Assembly: GCA_016508695.1 (NCBI GenBank) | Contig: VNKQ01000002.1 | Span: 2,418,001 to 2,482,000, forward strand | Direction: 5' to 3' | From: Hyphodiscus hymeniophilus | Lineage: Eukaryota > Ascomycota > Leotiomycetes > Helotiales > Hyphodiscaceae | DNA length: 64,000 nucleotides | Part shown: positions 23,472 to 34,700 of the stretch, piece by piece | Numbering within the stretch: the stretch's first letter is position 1 | Layout of the letters: every line of letters begins with the position of its first letter | The notes under the pieces: model-generated | Databases searched by the model: none | The model's input: the letters and a program-made list of their open reading frames with translations, nothing else | Told to the model about the DNA's origin: nothing | Translations under genes and position numbers: made by a program

Positions 23472-25395
23472 TTCCACCGAAGCTTCCTTCAGGGTATTCT
23501 CGAGAGTGAGCTGATGAGATTATTGAGGGTATCACATGGTGTTCTTATTTTGTTTTGAAGAAATGTTTTGAGCCGGGTCAAACTTGGTTAGTGTCATATC
23601 AATATGTACTGACTTGAGACGAACCGTTCATGCATGATTGTGTGTGCGCTAATGAGGCACTTTGCCTTTAAGGGGATCAAGTTGTGGTCTACTGAAGGAT
23701 TTCATCTTATGGACAGGTCAGAAAGGCATGGCACTAACCAGAAGTACCGCATTTTCGAGAAATTTGGTAGCCTATATCACGTGATCGTCGAAGAAAAGAG
23801 GTACCTTAGTGACTCCAAACATTTGGGGATCTGAGATCTCATGTTAAAAATTATGACGTGAATTATGAGAGCTCAAAAGATATCTCAGCATGAACAGGCT
23901 ACAATTTGCAACGCCACAAGGCCGTCCATTGCCCACATGGCGTGAAGGAACGGAACGTGACGAGATCTCTACCAAGAAAGCAGAGATACGGATGACGTTG
24001 TCATCATCACAAACTATTCCGTGAAATAGTGCCAGTCCAAATGAAAGTGCGGTTTGCGCCCAAAGACTATGTGACAGCGCTGACTAAGGAGTAAATGCGT
24101 GAGTAGAGCCATCGTCAGCTGCTGACATTGGAAAGTACCGTATCGTCCTCACTGCGAACGAACATGCATTCACCATCAATACTCTCTCCTCTCTCGCAGC
24201 GACCGACTTCAATAGTTGGAGAGATGTGCCAACCAGCGATCGACTACACACGTTTTATCGGGGCCTGTCTTTGGATTATCACATGACACTGATCATAGAA
24301 TTACCCAGCAAGAGCTGGGAAGCCGAGAGTCTCGTGTGTTTGCCATCAGATTATTACACTTGCAAGATCGTTCTGACTTGATTCCAAGATGCATCAAGGC
24401 AGGCTTCAGGCGCTCTCCCCTCAACCCTGGCGATGCTGGAAACCCTGCAATGGCTTTGCGGAGTCATCAAATCGCTCTGACGCCGCTTTGACACTTGTAA
24501 CACCGTAGTCTCGAAGAGAATGAGGATTTCAAAAGGGCCTCTGCAACATTGATGAAGCTTTCCAGCTTTGCGAGAGAAGGTGTTAAGGGCCTCAGCTGTT
24601 CATGTGTGAAGTGGAAGACAAGGAAGACTCGCGAAAACGAGGTGAGATCGGGGACGTGCACGCTAATGCGGACCAGCCTGCCGCCATTTTCTCCAGCAAA
24701 TCCGACACTTTCTCTATCCTCATGCTTTGCGCTCGAACCCTGATATACTGATTGTTCTATAGATTTCTGGATTGACGAACAGCATCGACTCAGACCTGCT
24801 GCACACGCCAGCCCTAGACCTGCGTTGATCCAACGAAAGAAAGGTCTGCCCTAATTACAACGTCTACCTTAGGGACACCATGACGCAAAATGATTGAGGT
24901 ATATGTGGTAAAGTGATGGAACACTTGTTTTAGAGCTGGTAGTCTAAGGCTATCACTCCGTCATCTTCTCGTATTGATTGGAAGCTTTGATGACAGCTTG
25001 AAACAACGAACTGAGCTGTCGATGGGGTCGGTTTCAAGGCTGAGATTTCGACAATTTTATCCATGGATGAGATCACAAGTGTGATCATTGCTACACGCTA
25101 TGTACGAGTTCTTTGGCCGTAAATCATGATTTGGGTCAATATATATGGCTAGGAAGCCTCGATATAGTTCTTGTGGAATGAAGAGATTCCTGCGATTTAT
25201 TTGGAACACATTGGCTGGGTATTCCGAGCTTTGCGGCGGGTGGTTACAAGAGGCCCTGAAATGCATGGATTTTGATACATACCGTCTGCATTATAGATAC
25301 GCTTGAAGAAGGTATACGAGAATAACACGTCAGGTAGCACTGGACTACAGCTTTCTTGATGCACTTCTTTCTTCCATTCCTCGCAACATCTTTAT
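23472..25395. other. 1.9-kb intergenic region, no gene supported
   Basis: Upstream of the hypothetical gene and downstream of the MDR gene. Only short frames with random-like composition occur (for example 24216-24491). No repeat or RNA gene is recognised. Confidence 0.45.
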
Positions 25396-26692
25396 CTATG
25401 GAATCCTGATCACCACCTTTCCAAAGATGTTACCGCTTGTCAAATACTGGAGAGCTTTTGTGGTGTCGTCAAAATCGAACACGCGATCAATTATAGGGGT
25501 GAGGTTTAACTTTGTAGCCTCTAGGAAATCACAAAACGTCATGAGATCGGATTTCGTTCCCACCTGGATTCCCCTATGAGGTTTAGCGAGCGAGAATCTG
25601 GGGAAATCAAGGGCTCACGTACTGAATGCAGCAAGCTTTCATGATCAACATTTGAATCAAGGGCACAAAGCTGCCGCGACTTTCTGATGTCAAAAGCCCG
25701 ACCTGCGACACACGACCGCCTTTCTTGAGTGCCGAAACGCTTTGGAGCAGCGTTGCCGCTCCACCCTGATCGACGACGAGGTCCACACCCACGTCTCCAG
25801 TCATACGCATTGCTTCATCCTCCCACTTGGGAATGGCTTGGTAGTTTATGGTTAATGCAGCGCCTAGTCTCTTTGCTCTTTCGAGCTTTTCATCGGACGA
25901 GGACGTGATAATGACTCGAAATCCAAGCTCTTGAGCGAGCCGGAGGGCAAAAAGACTAACGCCCCCAGTACCTAATAACTCATCAGCCGACTGGACCATC
26001 AAGTTGGGGGTAACTAGATTTTACCTTGTAACAGTGCCGTCTTCCCAGCTCCGGACTTGCTGGCATTGAGCGCATTCCACGCTGTGAGTCCCGCAACTCC
26101 AATCGTGCTAGCCTATCGGATTCATCCATCAGCTAATGTTGAAGAGCGATGCCCAAAGGAGTACAGAACCTCTTCCCACGAGAGGTGCGACGGGACTTTG
26201 ACAAGTGTGTGCACTGGTATGACTACATAGTCGGTAAGGGTACCGTCGGCCTGCTGGCCCAAGCCTGGCATAACGCGGATGTTAGCAGTGCTTGCATGTA
26301 CAGTACCTGCTCAAATATGTACTCGCCTTCAAATGTCGATTCGCGACCGGTAAGTGCGAGCTGATCATGCAGAGGTACCACTCTATCGCCAATCTGTCTT
26401 CAGTTAGCAGGTATTTCGGAAAACCAGAAGAATGCCGCGGTCGTGCTTGAAATAACGTGACCCGGTCTCCCAACGCAACTATCTCTCCAGCAAGCTCGCT
26501 ACCATGGATGCCAGTCGGCAGGCAATTCGGCCATGGAAATTTGCTATTGAGGATTGCCGCGTCTTTCCAATTCAGCGCAACGGCTTTGACGCGAATCAGA
26601 ACATCTGTGGTTCCAATAATTGGAACTGGCTCGACCACCCTGACGAGACTACCGGTGCTGCGTCTTAGAGCCGTTCTCGTCAAAGGAGTCAT
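25396..26692 (-). CDS. zinc-type/quinone oxidoreductase-like MDR dehydrogenase
   Basis: Six exons: 26692-26447, 26393-26327, 26264-26170, 26112-26025, 25971-25623 and 25573-25396, giving 340 aa exactly. The GroES-like N-terminal domain contains Gly-Ser-Glu-Leu-Ala-Gly-Glu (the family's G-x-D/E-x-A-G) and Gly-Asp-Arg-Val. The Rossmann half has Gly-Thr-Gly-Gly-Val-Ser-Leu (NADPH loop), Ser-Ser-Asp-Glu-Lys and Asp-Gln-Gly-Gly. The catalytic-zinc cysteine is not evident, suggesting a zinc-free reductase. Introns 1 and 2 (26394-26446, 26265-26326) appear to start with GC (GCACGA, GCGAGT); with them the frame and family alignment are continuous, and no GT alternative works. The gene is divergent from the Gal80-like gene and shares a CGG-array promoter. 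Confidence 0.85.
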
Positions 26693-27055
26693 GTTCTGTA
26701 CTATGCAAATTTGCGTTAAGAGTCTGAAGACACAGCTCTGTTCAGGAAAGAGCTTGCAATAGCGGATTAAGTAACAACTGATGTTTGTTATCATCCCCTA
26801 TTTATAGAGCACATCATCGGGGTTTGTCTCGGCCTGGTGAACAACAGCAACCCCCTACCAGTACTTTCCGGACGAAGAGTGTCCGGCGCGTCATTGTAAT
26901 CCAGGAGGAACCAGCCCGACCCAGGACGAAAGCAGAGTTCCGAATAAACATAGCGGGTCACGATTTCAAAGCATTGTAGCCGCTGCATATCCCCATTGGC
27001 TTATTATGGAGAGTCGTTGATTATTTGTCGGCAAATCGAGTATGCGAGTGTCAAC

Positions 27056-27104
27056 CGGACTACGGTTCTCGGACAACAGTCTTCGGACGACGGTTATCGG
27101 ACGA
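27056..27104 (+). repeat. tandem 7/14-bp CGG repeat, candidate Zn2Cys6 binding array
   Basis: CGG starts at 27056, 27063, 27070, 27084, 27091 and 27098, all multiples of 7 bp apart; the missing position 27077 reads CAG. At 14-bp scale the unit is CGGAC-N-A-CGGTT-N-T, about 3.5 copies. Zn2Cys6 proteins contact CGG triplets, so this is a plausible multimerised operator for the Zn2Cys6 regulator encoded 2 kb downstream (inference). Confidence 0.65.
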
Positions 27105-27152
27105 ACGCGCATATTGAAATTTCAACCATCATTTATCAAACGTAACATTCCG

Positions 27153-27175
27153 ATCGATCTAGATCGATATAAAAG
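27153..27175 (+). promoter_or_regulatory. 16-bp palindrome overlapping a TATA box
   Basis: ATCGATCTAGATCGAT at 27153-27168 is a perfect palindrome whose last T is the first base of TATAAAAG (27168-27175). A factor bound at the palindrome would touch or block the TATA box of the Gal80-like gene. Confidence 0.6.
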
Positions 27176-27260
27176 CCTGGGGACTTCTCTGTAGGTCTTT
27201 ATTGCGACTCAAGAATTGTATTACCACGCATCTTCTATTTTGATTTCTGGCTTCTTTACT

Positions 27261-28454
27261 ATGCTTAATATTGGAGTTATTGGACTTTCTGTGTCCGGCT
27301 GGGCCAGTTTCCGCCATGCAGAAGCCTTGTCGAACCCAACCCTACGAGAACATGTCAAACTAGTTGCCGTCGCCACTTCCAACCCTCAGAGCGCCACAGC
27401 GGCCTCGGATAAGTATGGTGTGACAGCGTATGGAGAGGACGGTCCGGCAAAGCTGATAAAAGACCCCAAAGTCGATCTGGTCGTGGTCGCTGTCAAGCTC
27501 CCTCTGCATGCTTTGATCATTGAACAAGCAATTCGCGAAGGGAAGGATTTGTTCGTGGAGTGGCCTTTGGCTGCTACTGTAGAAGACGCCGAGAAGTTTG
27601 CGGCCGCGAGCAGGGCGAAGGGAATTCGAACAATGGTTGGGCTTCAAACCCGATATACCTCATCATTCATCAAGGTCAGTCCTAACTGGCTGGTAGTCCG
27701 GTACCAAGCTGACTGAGCCACCACGGTAGGCCGAGCAGCTGCTCAAAGCCAACGCCATTGGTCGAGTCGTGTCTTCATCTGCTATAATAACTGGGGATTA
27801 CTGGGGACCACAGAGTGCTGGAGTTGCCAGCGAGTACACTGAAGATGTCACGCAAGGTAGGCAGCTTACTCCACTGGAGGTAGTTTCATAAGAATACTAC
27901 GCCAAGAGCGCTTAGAAACTCGATTCTGACATTTCATAGGCGCTACTCTGACCTCCGTCACGGCTTCTCATTTTCTCGATGCTTATGTCGACATCTTTGG
28001 CGAATTCGTTACTGTATCTGCCCAAATGAAGACTCAATATCCAGTGGTCAAATCGCCAATACCAGAAGACGCAGAGAGAGTCGTGAAAAGGACAAGCGAG
28101 GACCAGCTTTTACTGCACGGAGAGACGACCCAGGGTGTCATGTCCGCCTTTCACTTTCGAGGAGGTATGGCCCAGACTGGGCTTCAGGGGTTTCGTTGGG
28201 AGATTCATGGAGAGTCTGGTTCTATTCTCTTGCTGGGTGCCATGGGTAATGCTGGGGCGTTCGCTCCCGACATTTTTCTTAACGGCGAGAAGGTGGCCCT
28301 GCCAGAGGGCGAGCTCAGCAACGTTGGCAAGGAATACCTGAATTTTGCTCTTGGCTCCAGCTTATTAGACTTTGATCATGCAGTCTTGAGGCATAAAATG
28401 ATACAGTCGATATACGAAAGTGCGAGGACTGGAAAGCGGACGTCGTATATATGA
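27261..28454 (+). CDS. Gal80-like Gfo/Idh/MocA family protein
   Basis: Three exons: 27261-27674, 27730-27856 and 27940-28454, giving 351 aa. The N-terminal Rossmann fold (Gly-x-x-Gly-x-Ser-x-x-Gly start, residues 4-15; strand ending in Val-Val-Val-Ala-Val) is followed by the GFO C-terminal domain. The enzymes of this family have Glu-Lys-Pro with a catalytic lysine; here it is Glu-Trp-Pro, as in Gal80-type repressors, so a regulatory or sensing role is likelier than catalysis. In yeast Gal80 binds NAD(P) and masks the Gal4 activation domain. The gene sits next to its own Zn2Cys6 regulator and a dehydrogenase, fitting a substrate-sensing module. The ATG at 27261 lies 86 bp after a TATA box. Confidence 0.85.
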
Positions 28455-29159
28455 CATAAGGCGTGGCACAATAATCCGTTTCAACGAGGACTACCTATTG
28501 CAATTGAATATTACTCATCACCAGCTATAGAATAGTCTGCATACCGCGCTAAAATTTACCTTGAGCCTCTTTCTCGATATTCTCATTGTCAAAATTATAG
28601 CGACGCAGTGAAGCACCTGACGAGCAAGGCACATGGAAGTGCGTACAAGTTTATTCGGAACCCCAGTCCTATACGTAAACTACGAAGGATACAAAAATCA
28701 CACCCTCTGTAGGTAGGAGATGTAGCTACTATATACAAGTCCGAACCGTAGCTGAAACCCCTCCGATCCCAATTATCCTGCCTTAAAAGGGCCACTGCAC
28801 GAAGCGAAACTGCGTTTGATACCGGTAGAGCGCCTGTCAAACACGATATTTTCTGCGGTTATAAGCAGTGCGACGTGTTTTCATATAAAATGACGCCCTG
28901 TTTTGCTGAAAGCAGTAGTAAATAGTTAGTCAGAGAAGACGCTCCCGACTACGAAATTTGGCCCTCTGATTGGATGAAAATACGCGAGCTTTCAAAATCT
29001 GCACGGGCCATAGCTGGGTCTGTCAGTCTGTGTCGCTGACAAACGCGAGAGCATTGGCTTTTCCCAGACAAAATCCACCATCATTATAATCCCACTTCGC
29101 GAATTCTTGGTAGGTAGATTTCCATAGATTTCAGTCACATCCTTTTCGTTTGCCTGGTA
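28455..29159. other. intergenic upstream of the Zn2Cys6 gene
   Basis: 0.7 kb between two plus-strand genes. No strong TATA or repeat array; no gene seen. Confidence 0.45.
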
Positions 29160-31314
29160 ATGCCTGGGTCGAAAGAGTCCACATTACTGCGCCGGCGGAA
29201 ACTCCGGAAAGGAACCCGCAGCTGCTATGAATGTAAGAATGAGCATCATCTTCACCCAAAATCCGAACTGACTTGGAAATAGGCAGGCGTCGCAAGACGC
29301 GGTGCGTGTTCAAGTCAGCAGCTGATTCTATCTGCTCAGAATGCCACGTCCGTGGAGCCTCTTGCGTCGAGCAGGGTATGGTGCAGATAGACAAATCTTC
29401 TCCAGACCGGCGGGTAAGCCTGCGCGAGAGGGTTGCGCGACTTGAGAGCATGCTGGATAGAGGCCAGCCCCCGGCTTTGGTGCCCTTAGACCAGAGTTCT
29501 CTCGACGGTGTGGTCTCAGGTCATTTCGTTTCTACCATGGCATCAGTAGTGGAAGAAGCCTCCGCTGCGAGCCCGGACGTCAGATCATCGGCCCCAGTGC
29601 TGTCGTTGTTTGGTAATGCTGTCCTAAATAGCGACAGTGGCCATGTCGCATCTGGATCCAAGAGCTCAGCCTCGAATACAAATTCCCTCGCAGATTTTAG
29701 GCCCCCTTCGAGACAGACACTGCCAAGTCAGCCAACGTCCACCAAACCCTTGCAGCCCTTATTCCCAACGATATAGAACTGAGTATTGTCTTACAGGCCG
29801 GGGGCGGGTGGTGGAAGTCTTGGCGATTGATGTACCCAGGCATCTGTTCTAACAGTATAGATATCACCCTGCAAGAGTATATCTCGCATGCCGCAGGCCA
29901 AAGAAATCCAGTTGTCGTGGGCAACGCCCTATTATGTATTGCACTGTCCCTGCAGCACCTACCGTGGAATTTTGATTATAGCTCGCTCGGGAGTTTTAAT
30001 GGTGCAAAAGCTACCATGCAGCAGTTTGTCTCTGCTCTTGACCGTTTCGTCTTCTGCGACGACGATTTCATGTCCTCGCTGGAGGGATTGGAAACCATTC
30101 TGCTCCAAAGCAAGTTTTACATTAACGCAGGCCAAGCTCGAAAGGCATGGCTCTTGAGTCGACGAGGGTTTTCATACGCTGAACTGGTAGGCATTGTCGA
30201 CAATGCGAGGCGATCGAGGACGGGACTTTCTAGCCCGTCGACTCGTCGCGATAGTGTGTTGTGGCACTTGATCGAAGTTGATCGTCAATTAAGCTTGATC
30301 CTCGGTCTGCCTATAATAGTTGTTCGGGCAAGTCCCGAGCCAAATACCGGACTAGGAACACTCTCGAGCGTGCAGTATCGACGACGCTTATTCCACATCG
30401 CCGGGTCCATTATCGACCGGAATCTGCATGATGAGAACCCATCTCTCATCACGGCCTTTGAACAAGACCACGCGTTAGACGACCTCGCTGATTTAATGTC
30501 AGAGAAATGGTGGGACTTATCGTCACTACAGTCACATACTCCAGACATGGGCGACATCTGCGACCGGCTCTTCACACAATTCTGGCATTACCAGATAAAA
30601 TGCGCCCTTCATTTACCGTTCATGCTTCGCTCTGCATCAAAACCACGATATCAGAGCAGTCGGTTAGAATGCTTGAAATCATCGAGAGAAATGCTGCGGA
30701 TTTTCCACATCTTACGTGGCTGCTCCTGCACGCGATTCATACACTATTGTCAGGTGATGGATTTCCAGGCATTCACGGCCGCTGTGATCTTGGTCCTTGG
30801 ACTCTTAGGATATCAGTCAGTCTCCCAAATAGAAGACCATGGACAGGCCAGCGACGATTGGAATTCTATCGACATGACGATAGAAGATTTGCGCAATGCA
30901 GCCTTGGAGCCGCAAAACTCAGTGGGTAGACAAAGCCTTCAAACCCTGGAGACGATGCGGCAAGCTCGATATGCCCCTCTTTCGACGCCTGGCCAACAAA
31001 ACAACAGTACCAAGATTGTTGTCCCTTACTTTGGCACGATATTCATTACTGCGGGCGAGAGGTATGCGCGAAACGATATTGGCCCGTCGCCTGCCACGTT
31101 AAATGAGATGAATGAAGGACAGGGCGTCACACAGTCTGATTGGAGCCCGGACCCTATTGGTCTGGATCACGAAGCTCTCATTAGCTTTAATAGCTCTTTG
31201 CCCTACTCTATGAACGATTATTCTTTCCCGTCACTTGGTCTCCCTGATATGGACAGCACTTCTTGGCCGACTTTAGGCTATTCTGATCTCGACCAAGAAT
31301 GGTTTGGTTTATAG
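29160..31314 (+). CDS. Zn2Cys6 fungal transcription factor
   Basis: Three exons: 29160-29232, 29283-29612 and about 29717-31314, giving 666 aa. The first intron splits the zinc cluster: C-x2-C-x6-C, then C-x2-C-x6-C, six cysteines within residues about 22-52 with Arg-Arg-Arg-Lys between, the DNA-binding form that recognises CGG. A short heptad-like linker (Arg-Glu-Arg-Val-Ala-Arg-Leu-Glu) follows. The long C-terminal part is the fungal-specific TF domain (Trp-Trp-Lys-Ser-Trp-Arg, Arg-x-x-Gly-x-x-Tyr-Ala-Glu-Leu type motifs). The C-terminus is acidic/aromatic, activation-like. The second intron was chosen to give a continuous frame with the family's Leu-Ser-Leu-Phe-Asp. Probable local regulator of the adjacent MDR and Gal80-like genes. 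Confidence 0.86.
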
Positions 31315-31794
31315 GTACCATTAAAAGGTCTGAATGTGGGACGTAGCGTAATCCTTGTACCAGTGAATCGGCGCTCTGTTGTGGTTCATTAGGGCTCTAA
31401 ATTCATTCAAGTTCAGCTACAAGCTTTCACAGGGAACGATCAAGCGGCTGAAGCGTGAACGGTTCCTAATTAGGAATTGAGGGGCAGCCAGGAAGCAATG
31501 CGCCTATTTACGACATAGAGGGAGGCTGATCTTTAAGTCAACGTGAAGGTGCACTGGCGCCTGGGTGCATATCGCTCACATCCCGTCCATACATCAAGAT
31601 ATGGCAGATGGGGACCGGGTTGATCTATCCCCGGGACTAATATTCGCTGACAGAGAAACGAATGAGAAACGAATGGCAAACTTGCGCCTTCAAATCGTAA
31701 CGCCATCCATTCGTCATAATACATGCTATGCCTATGTAATCCGCCCCCAAAAACCAATGGCCGTACGTCACGCATGACATTCCACTCCCAGCAT
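31315..31794. other. convergent intergenic region, no feature seen
   Basis: 480 bp between the Zn2Cys6 gene and the 3' end of VPS13. No gene or repeat noted. Confidence 0.5.
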
Positions 31795-34700
31795 TCATTC
31801 TGTAGCCTTATACTTTTTATTGAACTCACCCACCGCAACCCCAATGTTCTTATAAAGAAAATTCCTCGAGCTCTCCTCCGCAACCGGAATGAACGGTCCA
31901 TTCGTGCCGCCTCTCAACGACAAACTCAGTCCCGTTCTCTCTTTGGAGATAGTCTGAATATCCTTCAGAGGAACATCCCACTCACTCGTCAGCTTTTTGC
32001 TCTTGATTAACATAATTCGAGCATACGTCAGCATAACAACGACATCCTCTCGCGGTAGTTCCAGGTGCGCGAGGTATTGCTCATTGAAATATTTTCCTTC
32101 GTCCAGTTGTTTGAGCCAGAATTGACCCAGGGCTTCACGTTGCGAGTATGGCCGTACGATGCCATCTGTCCCGACGAAGCGTGTGAGACGGACACGATCT
32201 AGTCCGTCCGCATCGAACACGGTCGTGGTATTGCGTATGCCTTCACTGACGTTGGAGGCTAAATCGAAGACACCGATGGCGGGTTTGGTAGCGAGGCCGA
32301 GAACACCTTTGCCAACGCCCTTGAAAAACCCGAGAGCACCCTCTTGCTCTGCACCTTCAAGGGGCTTTCTTGCGAGACCACCGATACCGCTTGCCAGGCT
32401 GGTAGCAAGGGAGTTTGCGCCTGCTGTAACACCGTAAAGTGCATGCTTCGGTCGATTGCGAGAGCGGGTCATACGGCGACGATCTTGGAATTGCTTGTCC
32501 ATCGTCGCTTCTGCAAGTCCTTTGGCGATACTGCCTGTCACTTTTGAAAAACTGTCGGACACGCCAAAGACTGATTTTTTCACGAAACTAGTTGCCCCCT
32601 TCGCGATGCCGATTCCAAGTTGCTCAGGTCGGTCGGACATGATGAAACCTTGGTAAGGCTCATAGAAGATGTCTGCTACTCCTGAACTGATATTGTTGAA
32701 AAGGCCAACTGGATTGCCTAGGAAATCTGCTGAACCAAGAATCTTGTGGACTTGGTAAAGTGCTTCCTGGGAATAGTGGTTGGAGATGTTCTGTACCAGG
32801 ACAGCAGCAGATACTCGCGCATTCTCGAGCATGAGAGCGTTCATTTTGACTGGAGCATCATTGATGTTGCCGATCGCCATCGTCAAAACGTTCAAGAAGT
32901 ACATCAATGGGTTTCTCGAGGAAGTCTTATCCTCAACATTAACTCGTTCGGTCCGGACGAAGGACAAATCCAACTGCATGGGCTGAATGTTCAATAACTC
33001 AAAGTAGATATCTTGACCTGATTGCTGCTGACTCGGCTCTGGAATATCCAAACTTGCATCGCATAATACGCCCTCATGTGTCTCTGACCAACTCGCTCCG
33101 GGGACCTTGGAGAACTCCAGAAGCGCGTACACGAAGTCTTCGTCGATTTCGAGGGTCATCTGCTGCAGCAGGAGAGTTGCATATTTGATATAGAGCACAC
33201 CATAGGAGTCATCCTTGACCCGAGTTACCATGACGTGTACAGAAGGATGCGATTCGGTTTCCTTGGTATTCTTCGGCACGACACTGGGGTACAGGATCAT
33301 GGGGAAGATACCCCCATAAAGCTGGTTATCAATCTGCACCCATTTGATAGAGGCAATAACTGTCTGGAAGAGAGGAGATTCGGAGTATTTGAGAAGAATG
33401 TCGCGGAACGTAATGTAGGCGAGTTCTCTGAGTTGGGCGTTGATTAGCGAGATACCAATGCCGGCAAGCTTGAGCTGTGCCCGGAACGTCACTCCAGTAT
33501 CCTGATCTTTTACCTCGAAACCTCCAGCCACGCTCGTTGTGGATGCTGATCGAGAGTTCTGTTTATATAAACTCTTTGAGGCTTTATAGTTCGACAGTAT
33601 CAAGGTCTGTGTAGGGCCATCTGCCGCTACATTGAGATCGATAATCTTCTGCTCTCTCGAGTCGCGAGCGGCTGGTATCTTCATGGGAATCAAGTTACCG
33701 ATTTCAGCGAGTTTGATGTGGCGTTCTTTGCCGTTAGAATTGATAATCAACTCCTTCATCCTCGCAGCTGGATAATCCCAAGCGTAAGGCATGATACTTC
33801 TTGGTGGTAGACGATATCGTATGGGACGCCAGCCAGATCGATCTTCCTCGTTTTCATCGTCGATGTTTGGATTCGACTGGAAGAACATGAACTCTGTATC
33901 GCTTTCATTTCGCATGGAGAAAGGCCAGTTCTTGGTCTCGAGACTGAGATGCAGGAATATCGTGGCATTTTCCATTAACACCTCGATTCTCATAAGTTTT
34001 TGTCGCTGATCCGCCTTCGCAAGCTTGACGTGTGTCGTGCCAAGATCCGAAATATTGAAGGGAGATGACCATTGATTGTTGACTCCTGGGAAACACAATG
34101 ACAGTTGCTTCACTGCCGTCTTCTGGAGGAAATGAAGTGGTTGCAAGTCTTTGGGTTTCAAGGTGAACAAATCAGAAGACCCGGGCTCCCTTACATTGAT
34201 TTCTTCATTCATCTGATTCTTGACGACGAATCGTGGGGCAAGTGTGACGACCTTCGTCATTTTGTATTTGCCCTCTCCAGGTTCCACTGTGATCCCGACG
34301 TGGATTTCGGTGCTCTTATTGGCAGAGGGGAGTACAACATCGACGGTGCTACCAATCGCATCGAAACTCTGAGGCTTACTCCAACTCGACTCGCCGATCC
34401 TGAGTATCGCGCGGTTGCGTTGATCATCCTGGCCGTACGCAAACATGTAAGGTAGAGCTTTCCGTCGCTCAGTATCTGCTGAGTCGGTCTGAAGGCCCTG
34501 CCCAGCTGCTGTCTTAGCTTGCTGAAGAAGCGATTTGGCTTTAATATTGATGGGGAGACCTGTCTTGTTCAAGATGACATATGGACTGTAGACAGTAACA
34601 CGGAATGCGCCACCACTATTGGGGATCTTAAAGTAGTGAAGTCTTAAGTTCAAGGATAATCCTTCATTGTCCTTGCAAACCAGAGTGTTTTCTTTCCGGA

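Larger units (their letters stand above)
26693..27260. promoter_or_regulatory. divergent promoter with phased CGG array
   Basis: 568 bp between the MDR and Gal80-like genes. Leftward (minus) TATA-like TATAAATAGGGG lies at 26795-26806, about 105 bp before the MDR ATG. Rightward TATAAAAG lies at 27168-27175, 86 bp before the Gal80-like ATG. Between them lies an array of CGG triplets (27056-27104). The layout is a textbook bidirectional, regulator-controlled promoter. Confidence 0.7.
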
